NCBI RefSeq assembly: GCF_002564465.1
Contig: NZ_NUUX01000021.1
Coordinates: 197,707-261,706 of the forward strand
Direction of reading: 5' to 3'
Length of the DNA stretch: 64,000 nucleotides
From: Bacillus sp. AFS088145
Lineage (GTDB): Bacteria; Bacillota; Bacilli; Bacillales; Bacillaceae_G
The notes under the pieces were generated by a model. It made no database searches. It saw nothing but the letters and a program-made list of their open reading frames with translations, and was not told the DNA's origin. The position numbers were made by a program, and so were the translations under genes. Each line of letters begins with the position of its first letter. The stretch's first letter is position 1. This document shows positions 28,618 through 37,585 of this stretch, in pieces.

Positions 28618-29085
28618 ATGCCAAGAGGTGAAGGGAAAGTAATTGCTCAAAATAAAAAAGCGTATCATGATTACTTTATCGAAGAAACGTATGAAACTGG
28701 TATCGTTTTACAAGGTACTGAAATAAAATCATTACGTGCTGGAAAAGCTAATTTAAAGGATTCCTTTGCACGTGTTCAAGGCGGAGAAGTATGGCTTCAT
28801 AATATGCATATAAGTCCATATGAACAAGGTAACCGTTATAATCACGAACCATTACGTACTAGAAAATTATTACTACATAATAAAGAAATCGTGAAGTTAA
28901 TCGGTTATACAAAGGAAACAGGTTATACGTTAGTACCTTTAAAAATCTATTTAAAAAATGGCTATGCTAAGCTATTACTTGGATTAGGTAAAGGTAAGAA
29001 ACAATATGATAAACGTGATGATTTAAAGAAAAAAGAAGCAAAACGTGAAGTGGAACGTGCATTCCGAGATCGACAAAGAACCTAA
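28618..29085 (+). CDS. smpB: SsrA-binding protein
   Basis: A 155-residue OB-fold protein that carries tmRNA into stalled ribosomes. [34 protein letters not shown] and a basic C-terminal tail ([19 protein letters not shown]) are characteristic. The ATG at 28618 follows GAGAGGTG; a TTG nine bases upstream is within the ribosome site. tmRNA lies 213 bases downstream. Confidence 0.97.
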   Translation: MPRGEGKVIAQNKKAYHDYFIEETYETGIVLQGTEIKSLRAGKANLKDSFARVQGGEVWLHNMHISPYEQGNRYNHEPLRTRKLLLHNKEIVKLIGYTKETGYTLVPLKIYLKNGYAKLLLGLGKGKKQYDKRDDLKKKEAKREVERAFRDRQRT

Positions 29086-29140
29086 CTGGATAAATGTTGA
29101 AGCGCTGGAATTCTGTTATTCTTTTAGAAACAATTGTTAA

Positions 29141-29168
29141 TTGCAACTTGTGATGGATATGCTATAAT
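29141..29168 (+). promoter_or_regulatory. Promoter of ssrA
   Basis: TTGCAA, a 16-base spacer and TATAAT with an extended TGC before it. Transcription would start near 29175, giving a ~125-base 5' leader that must be processed off the mature tmRNA. Confidence 0.7.
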
Positions 29169-29298
29169 AAGTTTGTAAGTTAATCAGCAACATAAATTGC
29201 ACGATGTGCAGTTTTTATAAATTATGAAGCCTTTGCTTTATGCTTCGTAAGTCACTCATAGCGAACAGAACTGAATAAGTTTTGTGAGCATTTTATAT

Positions 29299-29656
29299 GG
29301 GGACGTTACGGATTCGACAGGGGTAGTTCGAGCTTAAGTTGCGAGTCGAGGGGTCGGCCTCGTTAAAACGCAAAAGCCAATAACTGGCAAAAACAACAAT
29401 TTCTCTTTAGCTGCTTAATTGCACTAAAGGCTCCTCCTATGTATCGCCCATGTGCATAGCTTAGAGGGGTTCACTCATTAGTGGGCTACGCCGGACCTCA
29501 CCGTCTGAGGGGAAAGGAAGAGATTAACCAGACTAGCTATCAGGAAGCCTGTCATTGGGCTGAATGGTATGCGAAACTCTAATACAGTGACTACGCTCGT
29601 AGAAGCTTAAGTGCCGATATTCTTGGACGTGGGTTCGACTCCCACCGTCTCCACCA
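29299..29656 (+). ncRNA. ssrA: Transfer-messenger RNA (ssrA)
   Basis: About 358 bases. The 5' GGGGACGTTACGGATTCGAC and the 3' tRNA-like end with GGTTCGACTCCC and encoded CCA (29654-29656) define the ends. The resume codon is GGC at 29386 and the tag frame reads GKNNNFSLAA followed by TAA (29416-29418), so the degradation tag is (A)GKNNNFSLAA, with the first Ala carried by the RNA itself. This keeps the SLAA-type C-terminus seen in bacilli and differs slightly from tags I recall (AGKQNNLSLAA in B. cereus). Confidence 0.97.
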
Positions 29657-29681
29657 ATACATACTGTTTGGTGGTTTTTTT
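29651..29681 (+). terminator. Terminator of ssrA
   Basis: CCACCAA/TTGGTGG with a T-run. The left arm includes the encoded CCA end of tmRNA. Confidence 0.85.
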
Positions 29682-29701
29682 ATGTCTAAAAATGAAAATG
29701 T

Positions 29702-29747
29702 AAACCTCTTAAAACATTGAATTATGATGTTTTAGGAGGTTTTTTTA
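29702..29747 (+). terminator. Second terminator-like hairpin after ssrA
   Basis: A 16-bp imperfect stem (29702-29717 with 29727-29742) followed by TTTTT. A back-up terminator. Confidence 0.75.
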
Positions 29748-29900
29748 TTTTAGGAATAATTATAGTTATTCAAATAATTATACAGACAAAAAGTTGAAAC
29801 AAGATAAAGCAATTAATAATAGAAACTAATATATAATTGTCTTTAATTAGGTTTATGAAAAACTGTTTTATTCTAATGATTAGGAAGGAGGGATAATTGT

Positions 29901-30116
29901 ATGTTTAAGGAGAATCTTCTAAGATATTTTATGTATTTCCTGATTCTATTATTTATGGGGGGACTTTCCTTTAACTTGGATTATATTTTAGTATTTGTTT
30001 CAAAACACAGATATGTCCTATATTTATCTGTGTTATTAAATTTCTTAATGGTTGCAAATTACTTCCTTAGATTAATTGATAAAAGATATAAAAAAAAGAA
30101 AGTTTCACAGTTTTGA
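29901..30116 (+). CDS. Small two-helix membrane protein
   Basis: 71 residues, with two hydrophobic helices (about 8-32 and 38-58) and a very basic C-terminus (RYKKKKVSQF). AAGGAGGG precedes the ATG. Family not recognised. The last nine codons and the stop lie inside the terminator stem, so the Lys-rich tail is encoded by the A-rich arm of the hairpin. Stands alone between ssrA and a convergent gene. Confidence 0.6.
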   Translation: MFKENLLRYFMYFLILLFMGGLSFNLDYILVFVSKHRYVLYLSVLLNFLMVANYFLRLIDKRYKKKKVSQF

Positions 30117-30129
30117 AACTTTCTTTTTT
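30092..30129. terminator. Bidirectional terminator overlapping a stop codon
   Basis: A perfect 15-bp stem (30092-30106 with 30115-30129) with an 8-base loop, A-run and T-run. It serves the genes ending at 30116 (+) and 30136 (-). Confidence 0.88.
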
Positions 30130-30135
30130 CAACTT

Positions 30136-30798
30136 TTATTTTTTACTTTTAACAATTGTTGATTTTTTAGATACAAGTTTTGTCCTTGCTTTATCTGAAT
30201 AAGTGTACGTATCGGTTTTTATATAATTATTAACATTATCTGAATCTGTATAGGTATGATTCGTAAAATAATATAATTTTGGTCTAGGATAATATTGAAT
30301 ATACGTTAGCAATGTAGCCGCAGCTGCTTGTTGTAACCTAGTCGGCATAAAAGGTATAGCTGATGGAAGCAATCTGCTAACAATTACATATCCTTCGTGT
30401 TCGACTACAGTATCTGAATATTTGGTAGAAAAGAATTTCCAACTATAACCTCCCTCGTTAATAACTGCTCTTTTATTAGGAATACTAGGTTTTACTTCTA
30501 CCGAATACTTACCTATCACATTCCCGTTTTCGTCATAGTTTACTTGTTCTGAAGATACTAAACTCACTCCATCGCCTAAATCAATAGGTTCTGTTGTTTG
30601 GAATGTACTTTCAACTACTCCTTCATCAATACTTGCAGTAATATCTTGTTGAATTTGATCTAGTTCGTTTTTGGCCTTTTCAAAAGTTGAGTTTTCTTCA
30701 GTAGGTGTTGGTATTACTTCTGCGTGAGAAAGAGTTGGTGAGATTGTTGAGGTTAATATTGTTCCAGAAAGTGCAATTATTCCGAATTTAGATTTCAT
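30136..30798 (-). CDS. Secreted protein of unknown function
   Basis: 220 residues. An N-terminal signal peptide (MKSKFGIIALSGTILTSTIS, cleavage after SHA) is followed by an acidic segment (26-60), a beta-rich middle and a Thr/Tyr/Ser-rich C-terminus ending in KSTIVKSKK. No Cys after the signal, so it is not a lipoprotein. No LPXTG or SLH. I do not recognise the family. No ribosome site or promoter is visible upstream: the sequence immediately before the ATG belongs to the interior of the truncated surface-protein gene at 30808. It may therefore be silent. Confidence 0.65.
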   Translation of the reverse strand: MKSKFGIIALSGTILTSTISPTLSHAEVIPTPTEENSTFEKAKNELDQIQQDITASIDEGVVESTFQTTEPIDLGDGVSLVSSEQVNYDENGNVIGKYSVEVKPSIPNKRAVINEGGYSWKFFSTKYSDTVVEHEGYVIVSRLLPSAIPFMPTRLQQAAAATLLTYIQYYPRPKLYYFTNHTYTDSDNVNNYIKTDTYTYSDKARTKLVSKKSTIVKSKK

Positions 30799-30807
30799 AA
30801 TTGTGTT

Positions 30808-32427
30808 GTCACAAAGCCGATGACGCTATATGCGAAATATGCATTAGCAACATCATTAGTAACGACAGATACAACTGATAACGCTTTAGGTAACGATATT
30901 ACACTAGAATTTAGTGACAAAGCTTGGGCAAATGCAATTACAGGCATCAAAGTTGGCGGATCAATCATTGATCCATCAGCGTACAAAATTGATGCAACAA
31001 ATGGCACTCTGACAATTGATAAAAACGTCTTCAAAAAAGTAGGCGATTTCAATATCATTATTAGTGCAAAAGAGTATGCGGAGGTATCAGTTACTCAAAA
31101 AATCTTAAATGGTTATAACATTCACTTTATCGTAACAGGTGAAAAAGCTCCATTCGAAGTAAATGACCAAATTGTAACACGTCGTATAACAGAGCCATCA
31201 ATACACGGATACGAATTAACATGGTTTGCAGATCAAGATTGTACAATCCCTTGGGATTTCACAAATTCAATCTACTCTTCAAAAACAATTTACGGAAAAT
31301 GGAAACCAGCAAAATATACTGTTATCTATGACACACAAGATGCTGGACTTGTAGTTTCAGTAAAAGCTGAATACAATTCATTACTAGATGAAACAAAACC
31401 AACAAGAACTGGTTACACATTTGTTGGATGGTACAAAGATGCAGAAGGTAAAACACCATGGAACTTTGCGACAGACAAAGTAGCTGATAACATGATCCTT
31501 TATGCGAAGTGGAGTATTAATTCTTACACTGTTCACTTCAATAGCAATGGTGGTAGTCAAGTTGCTGACAAAGTTGCAGATTACAACACAGGAATTACTG
31601 CACCAACACCAACAAAAACAGGTTACACATTCGTTGGTTGGTACAAAGATGCTTTAAATACAATACCTTGGAACTTTGCAACGGATAAAGTAACAAGCGA
31701 CACTACATTATATGCGAAATGGCAAATCAATTCGTATACAGTGAACTATGTGAGCAATGGAATTTCGACAGTTTCTGCTCAAACTGCGGATTACAATAGT
31801 ATCTTAAACTTACCAACACCAACAAAAACGGGTTATACGTTCGCTGGATGGTATAAAGATGCTACGTTAAATACGCCAGTAGGAAACATTTTAACATTAA
31901 CTAGCAACATTACACTTTATGCAAAATGGAACATTAACACGTATACTGTAACATTTAACACATCTAGTGGAAGTACAGTTGCTTCAAAAACAGCAATTTA
32001 CAATGCAACAATTAGCCAACCAGCAGCACCAACTAAAAAAGGCTTTGTATTCATTGGATGGTACAAAGATGGTGCAGGAAAAGTGGCATGGAACTTTGCA
32101 ACAGATCGAGTTACTACAAATACGATTATTTACGCAAAGTGGGAAAATGTTCCAGGTAAACCATCTAATGCAACAACAGCAAAAGCTGGTAAAGATGCTG
32201 TTAAATTAACTTGGTCAAAAGTATTAGGTACAACAGGATATGAAATTGTTAAAGCAACTTCAAAAACAGGATCATATAAACACCTAACTAGCGTGACAAC
32301 AACTAATTACACGAACAAAGGATTAAGTAAAGGTAAAACATACTTCTACAAAATCCGTTCTTACAAAATGGTTGGATCAAAAAAAAACTATGGCGAGTGG
32401 ACAAGCGTAATGTCGATCAAGCTATAA
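30808..32427 (+). pseudogene. 5'-truncated surface protein with InlB B-repeats and Fn3 domain
   Basis: An open frame of about 540 codons that begins in the middle of a domain: the first codons (VTKPMTLYAKYA) are the end of an InlB B-repeat (Flg_new). Then come a DUF1533-like domain (about residues 15-95), one degenerate and four good B-repeats with GWYKDA...WNFATDKV...LYAKW motifs (about 130-440), and a C-terminal fibronectin type III domain (about 445-535). No signal peptide, start with ribosome site, or promoter. Surface adhesins of this type normally have a long N-terminal part. The reading frame is otherwise intact, so the loss is probably recent. Confidence 0.7.
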
Positions 32428-32472
32428 GAAATGAAATAACAAGCAGTACAGATTATTCTTAAGTAATTAAGT

Positions 32473-32524
32473 CAAAAAGGGTGCTTATGAAATTTAGAAG
32501 ATGATTAAACACCCTTTTTGAAAG
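32473..32524 (+). terminator. Terminator after the surface-protein fragment
   Basis: CAAAAAGGGTG/CACCCTTTTTG with a 26-base loop. Ends in T-run within the stem. Confidence 0.7.
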
Positions 32525-32576
32525 TAAACGATAAGATTAGCTTTTTCAAATTAAAAACTTTCCCTAAAAAAAATAA

Positions 32577-32617
32577 AAGACAAGAATACAAACTTCGTAT
32601 TCTTGTCTCTTTTTTTT
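32577..32617. terminator. Bidirectional terminator
   Basis: AGACAAGAATAC/GTATTCTTGTCT with a 7-base loop, A-rich on the left and eight T on the right. Confidence 0.85.
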
Positions 32618-32625
32618 AGTCCTGA

Positions 32626-32662
32626 AAAAATCAAAAACTGGTACTCAAAGATGAGAACCAGC
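32626..32662 (-). terminator. Terminator of the RRNPP-like regulator
   Basis: On the minus strand CTGGTTCTCA/TGAGTACCAG (one T-T mismatch) is followed by TTTTTGATTTTTT. Confidence 0.75.
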
Positions 32663-32703
32663 ATTCTATCGAAAATAGTAACATCTATGAAATATATAAG
32701 TTC

Positions 32704-33924
32704 TTAAGCATTTACAATTAACTGTGCAATCTCCATTGCCTGCTCATTTAAATTCATCTTTTTATAATAATTAAATAATTCTTTTTTAGAGCGTTCTACT
32801 AAAAAAGTAAAACCACTTTTTTCAAACATAGGTAAAGCTTTACTATTTAAATAATGATGATATTCTTTCTCTTTTGATTTTAATAAATAAAGTAGTAGTT
32901 TAAATAAATGGATATATAAACTGTAATTATTCTTTTTCGCTATGAAAAGGCCTTCTTCAGCACCATGCACAAGTTCATCTAGGTTAGAAAAATCTCCATC
33001 AAAAGAACTACGAATATAGCCTTCCAATGAAAGTAAATACGATGAACATTCTGAATCCTTTAGCATCATTGATTGTTTATAATACTTACTTGCTTCCTTA
33101 TAATTTTTCCCTCTGTAAAATTCATAGGCTAAATTATGCAAAGCTTTTGCCTTGCGATCAGGCGCATTACATAACTCACAGCTTCTAATTAAATTTTTGA
33201 AACGATTAATAATTTCTTCCTCTAAAGTGTCACCTTGAACTTGTATAATCATTAACATTTCAGCATCTATCACTCTAAGATAGTTATTAATTTGCTTAAA
33301 AAATTGATGAGATTTTTCAGCATAATAATAGGCCAACACAGGAGCATTTAAAGTATGGTAAGCACATGCTAGATGGTAAAAATATTCAGGATTTTTATAA
33401 ACTGTATTATCAATCGACTTTAAAATTTCGATTACTTTACCGTATTCTTGTTTTGCTAAAGAATAAATTCCTAAAATATGCTTTAATAAATTTCTTTCAT
33501 ATGGTGCTAATTTGTCTTCTTTTTTTTGAAGCTTTTTAATGATTTTAAAAGCTTCATTGCACTTACTATGCGCAAGAAAATATTTTGCTCTTAGCAACTG
33601 ATACATATCATTATATTCAGAGATCTGGATTAGTTCTTCCATTTCAAATTCATAGTAAATCTGATCCATCTCTTCAAATAACTGCATAACTATTACGTCA
33701 TGCCAGTGAAGTAATCTTTGTTTAATATTCATAAAGTTGGCTACTTCTGATTCCATATCAATTCCAAGTCTGTTTGATAATAAATTAATAATTTCAGGGG
33801 CGTACTTTGTTTGTGCACATTCTATTTTACTGATATGGGTAACGGAGCAGATGTTTTTTCCTAATTGCTCTTGTGTTAGTTTGTATTTTTCTCTATAAAA
33901 TTTGATAATTTTTCCTTCATACAT
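32704..33924 (-). CDS. HTH-TPR regulator, RRNPP (PlcR/NprR) type
   Basis: 406 residues. The N-terminal HTH_3/XRE domain (about 5-60, YREKYKLTQEQLGKNICSVTHISKIE) is followed by about 340 residues of helical TPR-like repeats (for example ALHNLAYEFYRGKNYKEASKYYKQS). This is the layout of peptide-quorum-sensing regulators such as PlcR and NprR, and also of some other HTH-TPR proteins. No convincing signal-peptide gene is adjacent: downstream there is a terminator with only very short frames. It starts behind GGGAGGAGG. Target genes unknown. Confidence 0.8.
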   Translation of the reverse strand: MYEGKIIKFYREKYKLTQEQLGKNICSVTHISKIECAQTKYAPEIINLLSNRLGIDMESEVANFMNIKQRLLHWHDVIVMQLFEEMDQIYYEFEMEELIQISEYNDMYQLLRAKYFLAHSKCNEAFKIIKKLQKKEDKLAPYERNLLKHILGIYSLAKQEYGKVIEILKSIDNTVYKNPEYFYHLACAYHTLNAPVLAYYYAEKSHQFFKQINNYLRVIDAEMLMIIQVQGDTLEEEIINRFKNLIRSCELCNAPDRKAKALHNLAYEFYRGKNYKEASKYYKQSMMLKDSECSSYLLSLEGYIRSSFDGDFSNLDELVHGAEEGLFIAKKNNYSLYIHLFKLLLYLLKSKEKEYHHYLNSKALPMFEKSGFTFLVERSKKELFNYYKKMNLNEQAMEIAQLIVNA

Positions 33925-34090
33925 AACTAAGTCCTCCTCCCATCCAAGATTTTAGAAATAGAACCTAATACTAAAATTCTACATTTAACAACAAAAATAG
34001 TATATTTAGAAAACACGTGTAGCATGTGAAGTAATACTTAAAGATATGTTAAGGAAAGGTAAAAAAGGAAAAAGGAGGGAAAATCAAAGA

Positions 34091-34137
34091 AAAGGAGAAG
34101 GCAGGGAAATATCTTTCCGTTCCTTTCTCCTTTGTTT
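34091..34137. terminator. Terminator of the tetR gene at 34140
   Basis: AAAGGAGAA/TTTCTCCTTT outer stem. The minus-strand reading ends the repressor gene. Confidence 0.5.
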
Positions 34138-34139
34138 TA

Positions 34140-34724
34140 TTATTCGACCTTATTACCAATTCTAAAAAGTAGGGATAACTGCTTAGCAAGATACTGAGGG
34201 GTATAGGGCATATCATTTCTTAACCAAGATACAATTGTACCAATCAGTGCTGATGACCCGTACCAGATAATTATATCCTTTTGAATATCTGTCTTAATGT
34301 GTAAAGAGTCAACTTCTCTTCGTTTCGTTATTGTTTCAGTAATGATTTTTAATAATTGCTCAGTAAAGATGGGGGTTTTAGTAGAAGCAAGAACTACTTT
34401 ATAAAACTTTGCATTCTCAGCTATATGTTCAAGCAAGTTTAAAAGCTTCACCGAGTCAGTTTCTTCTATAGATTTATAAGCTGTTGAATCCCTCATAATT
34501 TGTCCAAGCTTTTCACCCATTTCCAAAGCCATATACTCCATCATATCTTGTATGTCACGATAATGTAGATAAAATGTAACTCGATTAACTGTTGCACGCT
34601 CCGAAATTTGATTAACCGTGATTTTGTTTATATCCATCTCCTGAAGTAAATCGATAAAGGCATCTTTAATTAATTGACGTGTACGAATGATCCTAGGATC
34701 CACTTTTTTTGTTTTACCCTTCAA
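34140..34724 (-). CDS. TetR-family repressor of the divergent MFS/SDR operon
   Basis: 194 residues. N-terminal TetR HTH (about 13-58, IKDAFIDLLQEMDINKITVNQISERATVNRVTFYLHYRD) and a C-terminal ligand domain of the TetR_C_7/DhaS-like type. Divergent from the MFS gene at 34910, with a perfect TTTAGTTTT/AAAACTAAA operator between them, so it most likely represses both directions until a ligand binds. An AGGTGAG ribosome site precedes the start. Confidence 0.88.
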   Translation of the reverse strand: MKGKTKKVDPRIIRTRQLIKDAFIDLLQEMDINKITVNQISERATVNRVTFYLHYRDIQDMMEYMALEMGEKLGQIMRDSTAYKSIEETDSVKLLNLLEHIAENAKFYKVVLASTKTPIFTEQLLKIITETITKRREVDSLHIKTDIQKDIIIWYGSSALIGTIVSWLRNDMPYTPQYLAKQLSLLFRIGNKVE

Positions 34725-34777
34725 ATCAACTCACCTTTTCCATGAAATTTACAATTTTATTAAATGTGTTTAATATA

Positions 34778-34801
34778 TTTAGTTTTCACTACAAAACTAA
34801 A
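34778..34801. promoter_or_regulatory. Probable operator of the tetR/MFS divergent unit
   Basis: TTTAGTTTT-N6-AAAACTAAA: perfect 9-base arms, centred in the 185-base divergent gap. Length and symmetry are typical of TetR operators. Confidence 0.65.
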
Positions 34802-34909
34802 AAGAGTGATAACTACAATACATTTCTTTAAATATTGTCGGTTGTAAGAACTAACTATCTATTTATAATGTAATTTATATCATGTTAATTATTAAACACT
34901 TTGTAAATT

Positions 34910-36439
34910 ATGTCCATGATAAAGAGAGAAAGGAATGATGGGGGATTGAGTAAAACTTCTGGAATTGACACAAATTCGATAAAAAAAGGGCCTATTATGT
35001 TTATTTTGATTTTAGGTGCCTTTCTGGCAACATTAAATCAAACGCTTATGAGTGTTGCTATACCTGAGCTAATGGTTGATTTTCATATCAAGGCAGCAAC
35101 AGCACAGTGGTTAACAACAGGCTACATGCTAGTAAACGGTGTATTAATTCCGATTACAGCTTATTTAATGCTACGTTTCACCACACGTGAACTATTTCAA
35201 GCTTCAATGATTATCTTTTTAGCAGGAACAATTGTATCGGCTATTGCGACGGATTTTCCTGTTCTGTTAACAGGCCGCTTGATTCAGGCTGCAGGGGCAG
35301 GAATTATTATGCCACTATTAACGAACGTTATTTTGACACTTTTTCCGCCAGAAAAGCGCGGAGGAGCGATGGGGATGGTTGGGCTAGCGATTATCTTTGC
35401 CCCAGCAATTGGTCCTACACTTGCAGGTTACATTATGGAAAATTATAAATGGGAAACGATGTTCTACGGAATGATTCCATTTGCTATTCTTGTAATCGTA
35501 CTTGGCTTCATTTATCTACGAAATGTATCTGATCGTATTAAAACAAAATTTGATCTTCTTAGCGTTACATTGTCTACAGTCGGTTTTGGTGCAATGCTTT
35601 ATGGTTTCAGCCGAGCTGGAAGTTTAGGTTGGTCGAATTCAGAAGTAATTAGTACGATTGTTGTCGGGGTATTGGCCCTTGTACTTTTCGCATGGAGACA
35701 AATGGTTTCACAAAATCCTTTACTTGACCTGCGTGCATTCAAGTTTAGTATGTTCTCATTAACGACAGTTATTAATATCGCAGTAACGATGGTCATGTAT
35801 GCAGATATGATGCTACTTCCACTTTACTTACAAAATATCCGTGGTTATACACCTGTTGAGTCAGGTCTTCTATTACTTCCAGGAGCACTGGTAATGGGCT
35901 TCCTTATGCCAGTTACAGGTAGGTTATTCGATCGCATTGGTGCAAAATGGCTAGCTATTTTCGGCATGATTATTACAATTGCAACAACACTTGGCTTCAC
36001 AAACTTGACGGACTCGACGAGTTACACAAATCTGGTACTAATGTCCACTGGTCGTCGAATCGGTATGGCATTAATGATGATGCCAATACAGACAGCTGGA
36101 TTAAATCAACTTCCAAAGCAATTAAATGCACACGGTACGGCAATTACGAATACAATTCGACAAGTTGCTGGAGCAGTTGGTACATCACTTCTAGTTACAG
36201 TTATGACAGATCGTACAAAAACACATATACAGGAATTAATTCCTACAGCGGCTACTAAAGGATTAACACAGGCCCAGTTAATAAAAGAAGCTTCTATTAA
36301 TGGAATTAACGACGCTTATCTAGTGATTGTTGGAATAGGAATCATTGGATTACTACTTTCTTTCTTTATTAAGAAAGTCAAACAAGCGGCTTCTGAAGAG
36401 GCAACAGTTAAGTTAAAAGAGGTAACAGTTAAAGCGTAA
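34910..36439 (+). CDS. DHA2-family MFS drug exporter (EmrB/QacA type)
   Basis: Up to 509 residues with 14 predicted helices. Family signatures are LNQTLMSVAIPEL in helix 1, a conserved Arg-rich loop (GRLIQAAGAGI, motif B) and motif C-like GLAIIFAPAIGPTLAG. It exports drugs or amphiphilic compounds using the proton gradient. The start is uncertain: ATG 34910 and ATG 34916 have no ribosome site; TTG 34946, behind AGGA, gives 497 residues and fits the usual N-terminus. It is followed after 27 bases by an SDR gene and is probably controlled by the divergent TetR. Confidence 0.88.
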   Translation: MSMIKRERNDGGLSKTSGIDTNSIKKGPIMFILILGAFLATLNQTLMSVAIPELMVDFHIKAATAQWLTTGYMLVNGVLIPITAYLMLRFTTRELFQASMIIFLAGTIVSAIATDFPVLLTGRLIQAAGAGIIMPLLTNVILTLFPPEKRGGAMGMVGLAIIFAPAIGPTLAGYIMENYKWETMFYGMIPFAILVIVLGFIYLRNVSDRIKTKFDLLSVTLSTVGFGAMLYGFSRAGSLGWSNSEVISTIVVGVLALVLFAWRQMVSQNPLLDLRAFKFSMFSLTTVINIAVTMVMYADMMLLPLYLQNIRGYTPVESGLLLLPGALVMGFLMPVTGRLFDRIGAKWLAIFGMIITIATTLGFTNLTDSTSYTNLVLMSTGRRIGMALMMMPIQTAGLNQLPKQLNAHGTAITNTIRQVAGAVGTSLLVTVMTDRTKTHIQELIPTAATKGLTQAQLIKEASINGINDAYLVIVGIGIIGLLLSFFIKKVKQAASEEATVKLKEVTVKA

Positions 36440-36466
36440 AAATCATAATTAATTGGAGGAATATAG

Positions 36467-37225
36467 GTGAGACTTCAAGACAAAGTAGCTGTAGTAACTG
36501 GAGCTGGATCAGGAATGGGGAAAGCAATTGCTGTCCTTTATGCAAAAGAAGGCGCAAAAGTGGTAGTATCTGATATTAATGTAGATGCTGCAAATGTTAC
36601 CGTTGAAGAAATAAAATCAAACGGTGGAGATGCAATTGCTGTTATGGCTAATGTTGCTCTCGAAAATGATATTCAAAACTTAATCGATTCTGCCGTAAAT
36701 ACTTTTGGTACAGTAGATATTCTAGTTAATAATGCAGGAATTATGGATAACTTTGAGCCTGCTGGTTATATTGAAGATGATAAGTGGGAAAGAGTTTTTG
36801 CTGTCAATACAACAAGTGTCATGCGCTCAACAAGAAAAGTCTTACCAATCTTTTTAGAAAAAGAGCAGGGAGTTATTATTAATGTAGCTTCTGCAGGTGG
36901 ACTTCAAGGGGCTAGAGCAGGAGCAGCTTACACAGCCTCTAAGCATGCAGTTGTTGGATTCACGAAGAATACTGGATTCATGTACGCAACAAATGGAATC
37001 CGATGCAATGCAATCGCTCCAGGTGGAGTTGAAACAAATATCGGTTCTTCTATGACAAATATCAATCACTTTGGTATGGGACGAATTCAAGCAGGATTAG
37101 GAGTTAATCCACGAGTAGGTAAACCAGAAGAAATTGCAGAAATAGCATTATTCCTTGCCTCAGATGAATCAAGCTTTGTAAATGGTACTGTAATTACTGG
37201 TGATGCAGGTTGGACTGCTTATTAA
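36467..37225 (+). CDS. Short-chain dehydrogenase/reductase
   Basis: 252 residues. Rossmann cofactor motif TGAGSGMG (about 12-19), NNAG, catalytic Ser in NVASAGG and YTASK (Tyr about 155, Lys about 159). Asp in VSDIN at the end of beta-2 favours NAD(H). GTG start with GGAGGA six bases upstream. It shares an operon with the DHA2 exporter, so it may modify the exported compound or a related quinone or aldehyde. Substrate unknown. Confidence 0.9.
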   Translation: MRLQDKVAVVTGAGSGMGKAIAVLYAKEGAKVVVSDINVDAANVTVEEIKSNGGDAIAVMANVALENDIQNLIDSAVNTFGTVDILVNNAGIMDNFEPAGYIEDDKWERVFAVNTTSVMRSTRKVLPIFLEKEQGVIINVASAGGLQGARAGAAYTASKHAVVGFTKNTGFMYATNGIRCNAIAPGGVETNIGSSMTNINHFGMGRIQAGLGVNPRVGKPEEIAEIALFLASDESSFVNGTVITGDAGWTAY

Positions 37226-37254
37226 GGTAGGGAATTTTATATTGAAAGAAGGAA

Positions 37255-37287
37255 GACCGTCTGAAATTTTTCGGACGGTTTTTTTAT
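37255..37287 (+). terminator. Terminator of the MFS-SDR operon
   Basis: ACCGTCTGA/TCGGACGGT followed by seven T. Confidence 0.9.
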
Positions 37288-37540
37288 TTTTTTGAAATAT
37301 TTTTTAGAATTTGATCAGGGAGAGAGTTAGCAATGCGGGGCATACCTCTTCAATGTGACAGAATTATGAAAAATATGGAATATACATAAAGTTTTCAGAT
37401 TATTTGGGGTGATTGCCAAGTTTGAAATGATACATTGAAAATATATTAATATTTTATTAGTTTTGGATTTTTTAATTGAAACAAATACTTTTTGTAATTT
37501 GTTTGGCTCTTCTCATTTTCGCAAAATCGAGTTATAAAAA
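37288..37540. other. Intergenic stretch without recognisable feature
   Basis: About 250 bases between two convergent terminators. I see no ORF with a ribosome site, no repeat and no RNA gene. Confidence 0.5.
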
Positions 37541-37575
37541 ATAACCCCTCATCTTAAAAAATGAAGGGCGGTTAC
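37541..37575 (-). terminator. Imperfect terminator of the symporter gene
   Basis: Stem around AACCCCTCAT and ATGAAGGGCGGTT, with A-run on the plus strand (T-run on minus). Confidence 0.55.
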
Positions 37576-37585
37576 TCAGAATATA

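Noticed and set aside
30820-32427. Surface protein as a complete gene starting at ATG 30820
   Set aside because: The start is in the middle of a B-repeat, lacks a ribosome site and signal peptide, and the homology extends upstream of the ATG.
32620-32703. Short minus-strand frames (8 and 17 codons) after the HTH-TPR gene as signalling peptides
   Set aside because: No ribosome sites, no secretion signal, and the longer one runs through the terminator hairpin.
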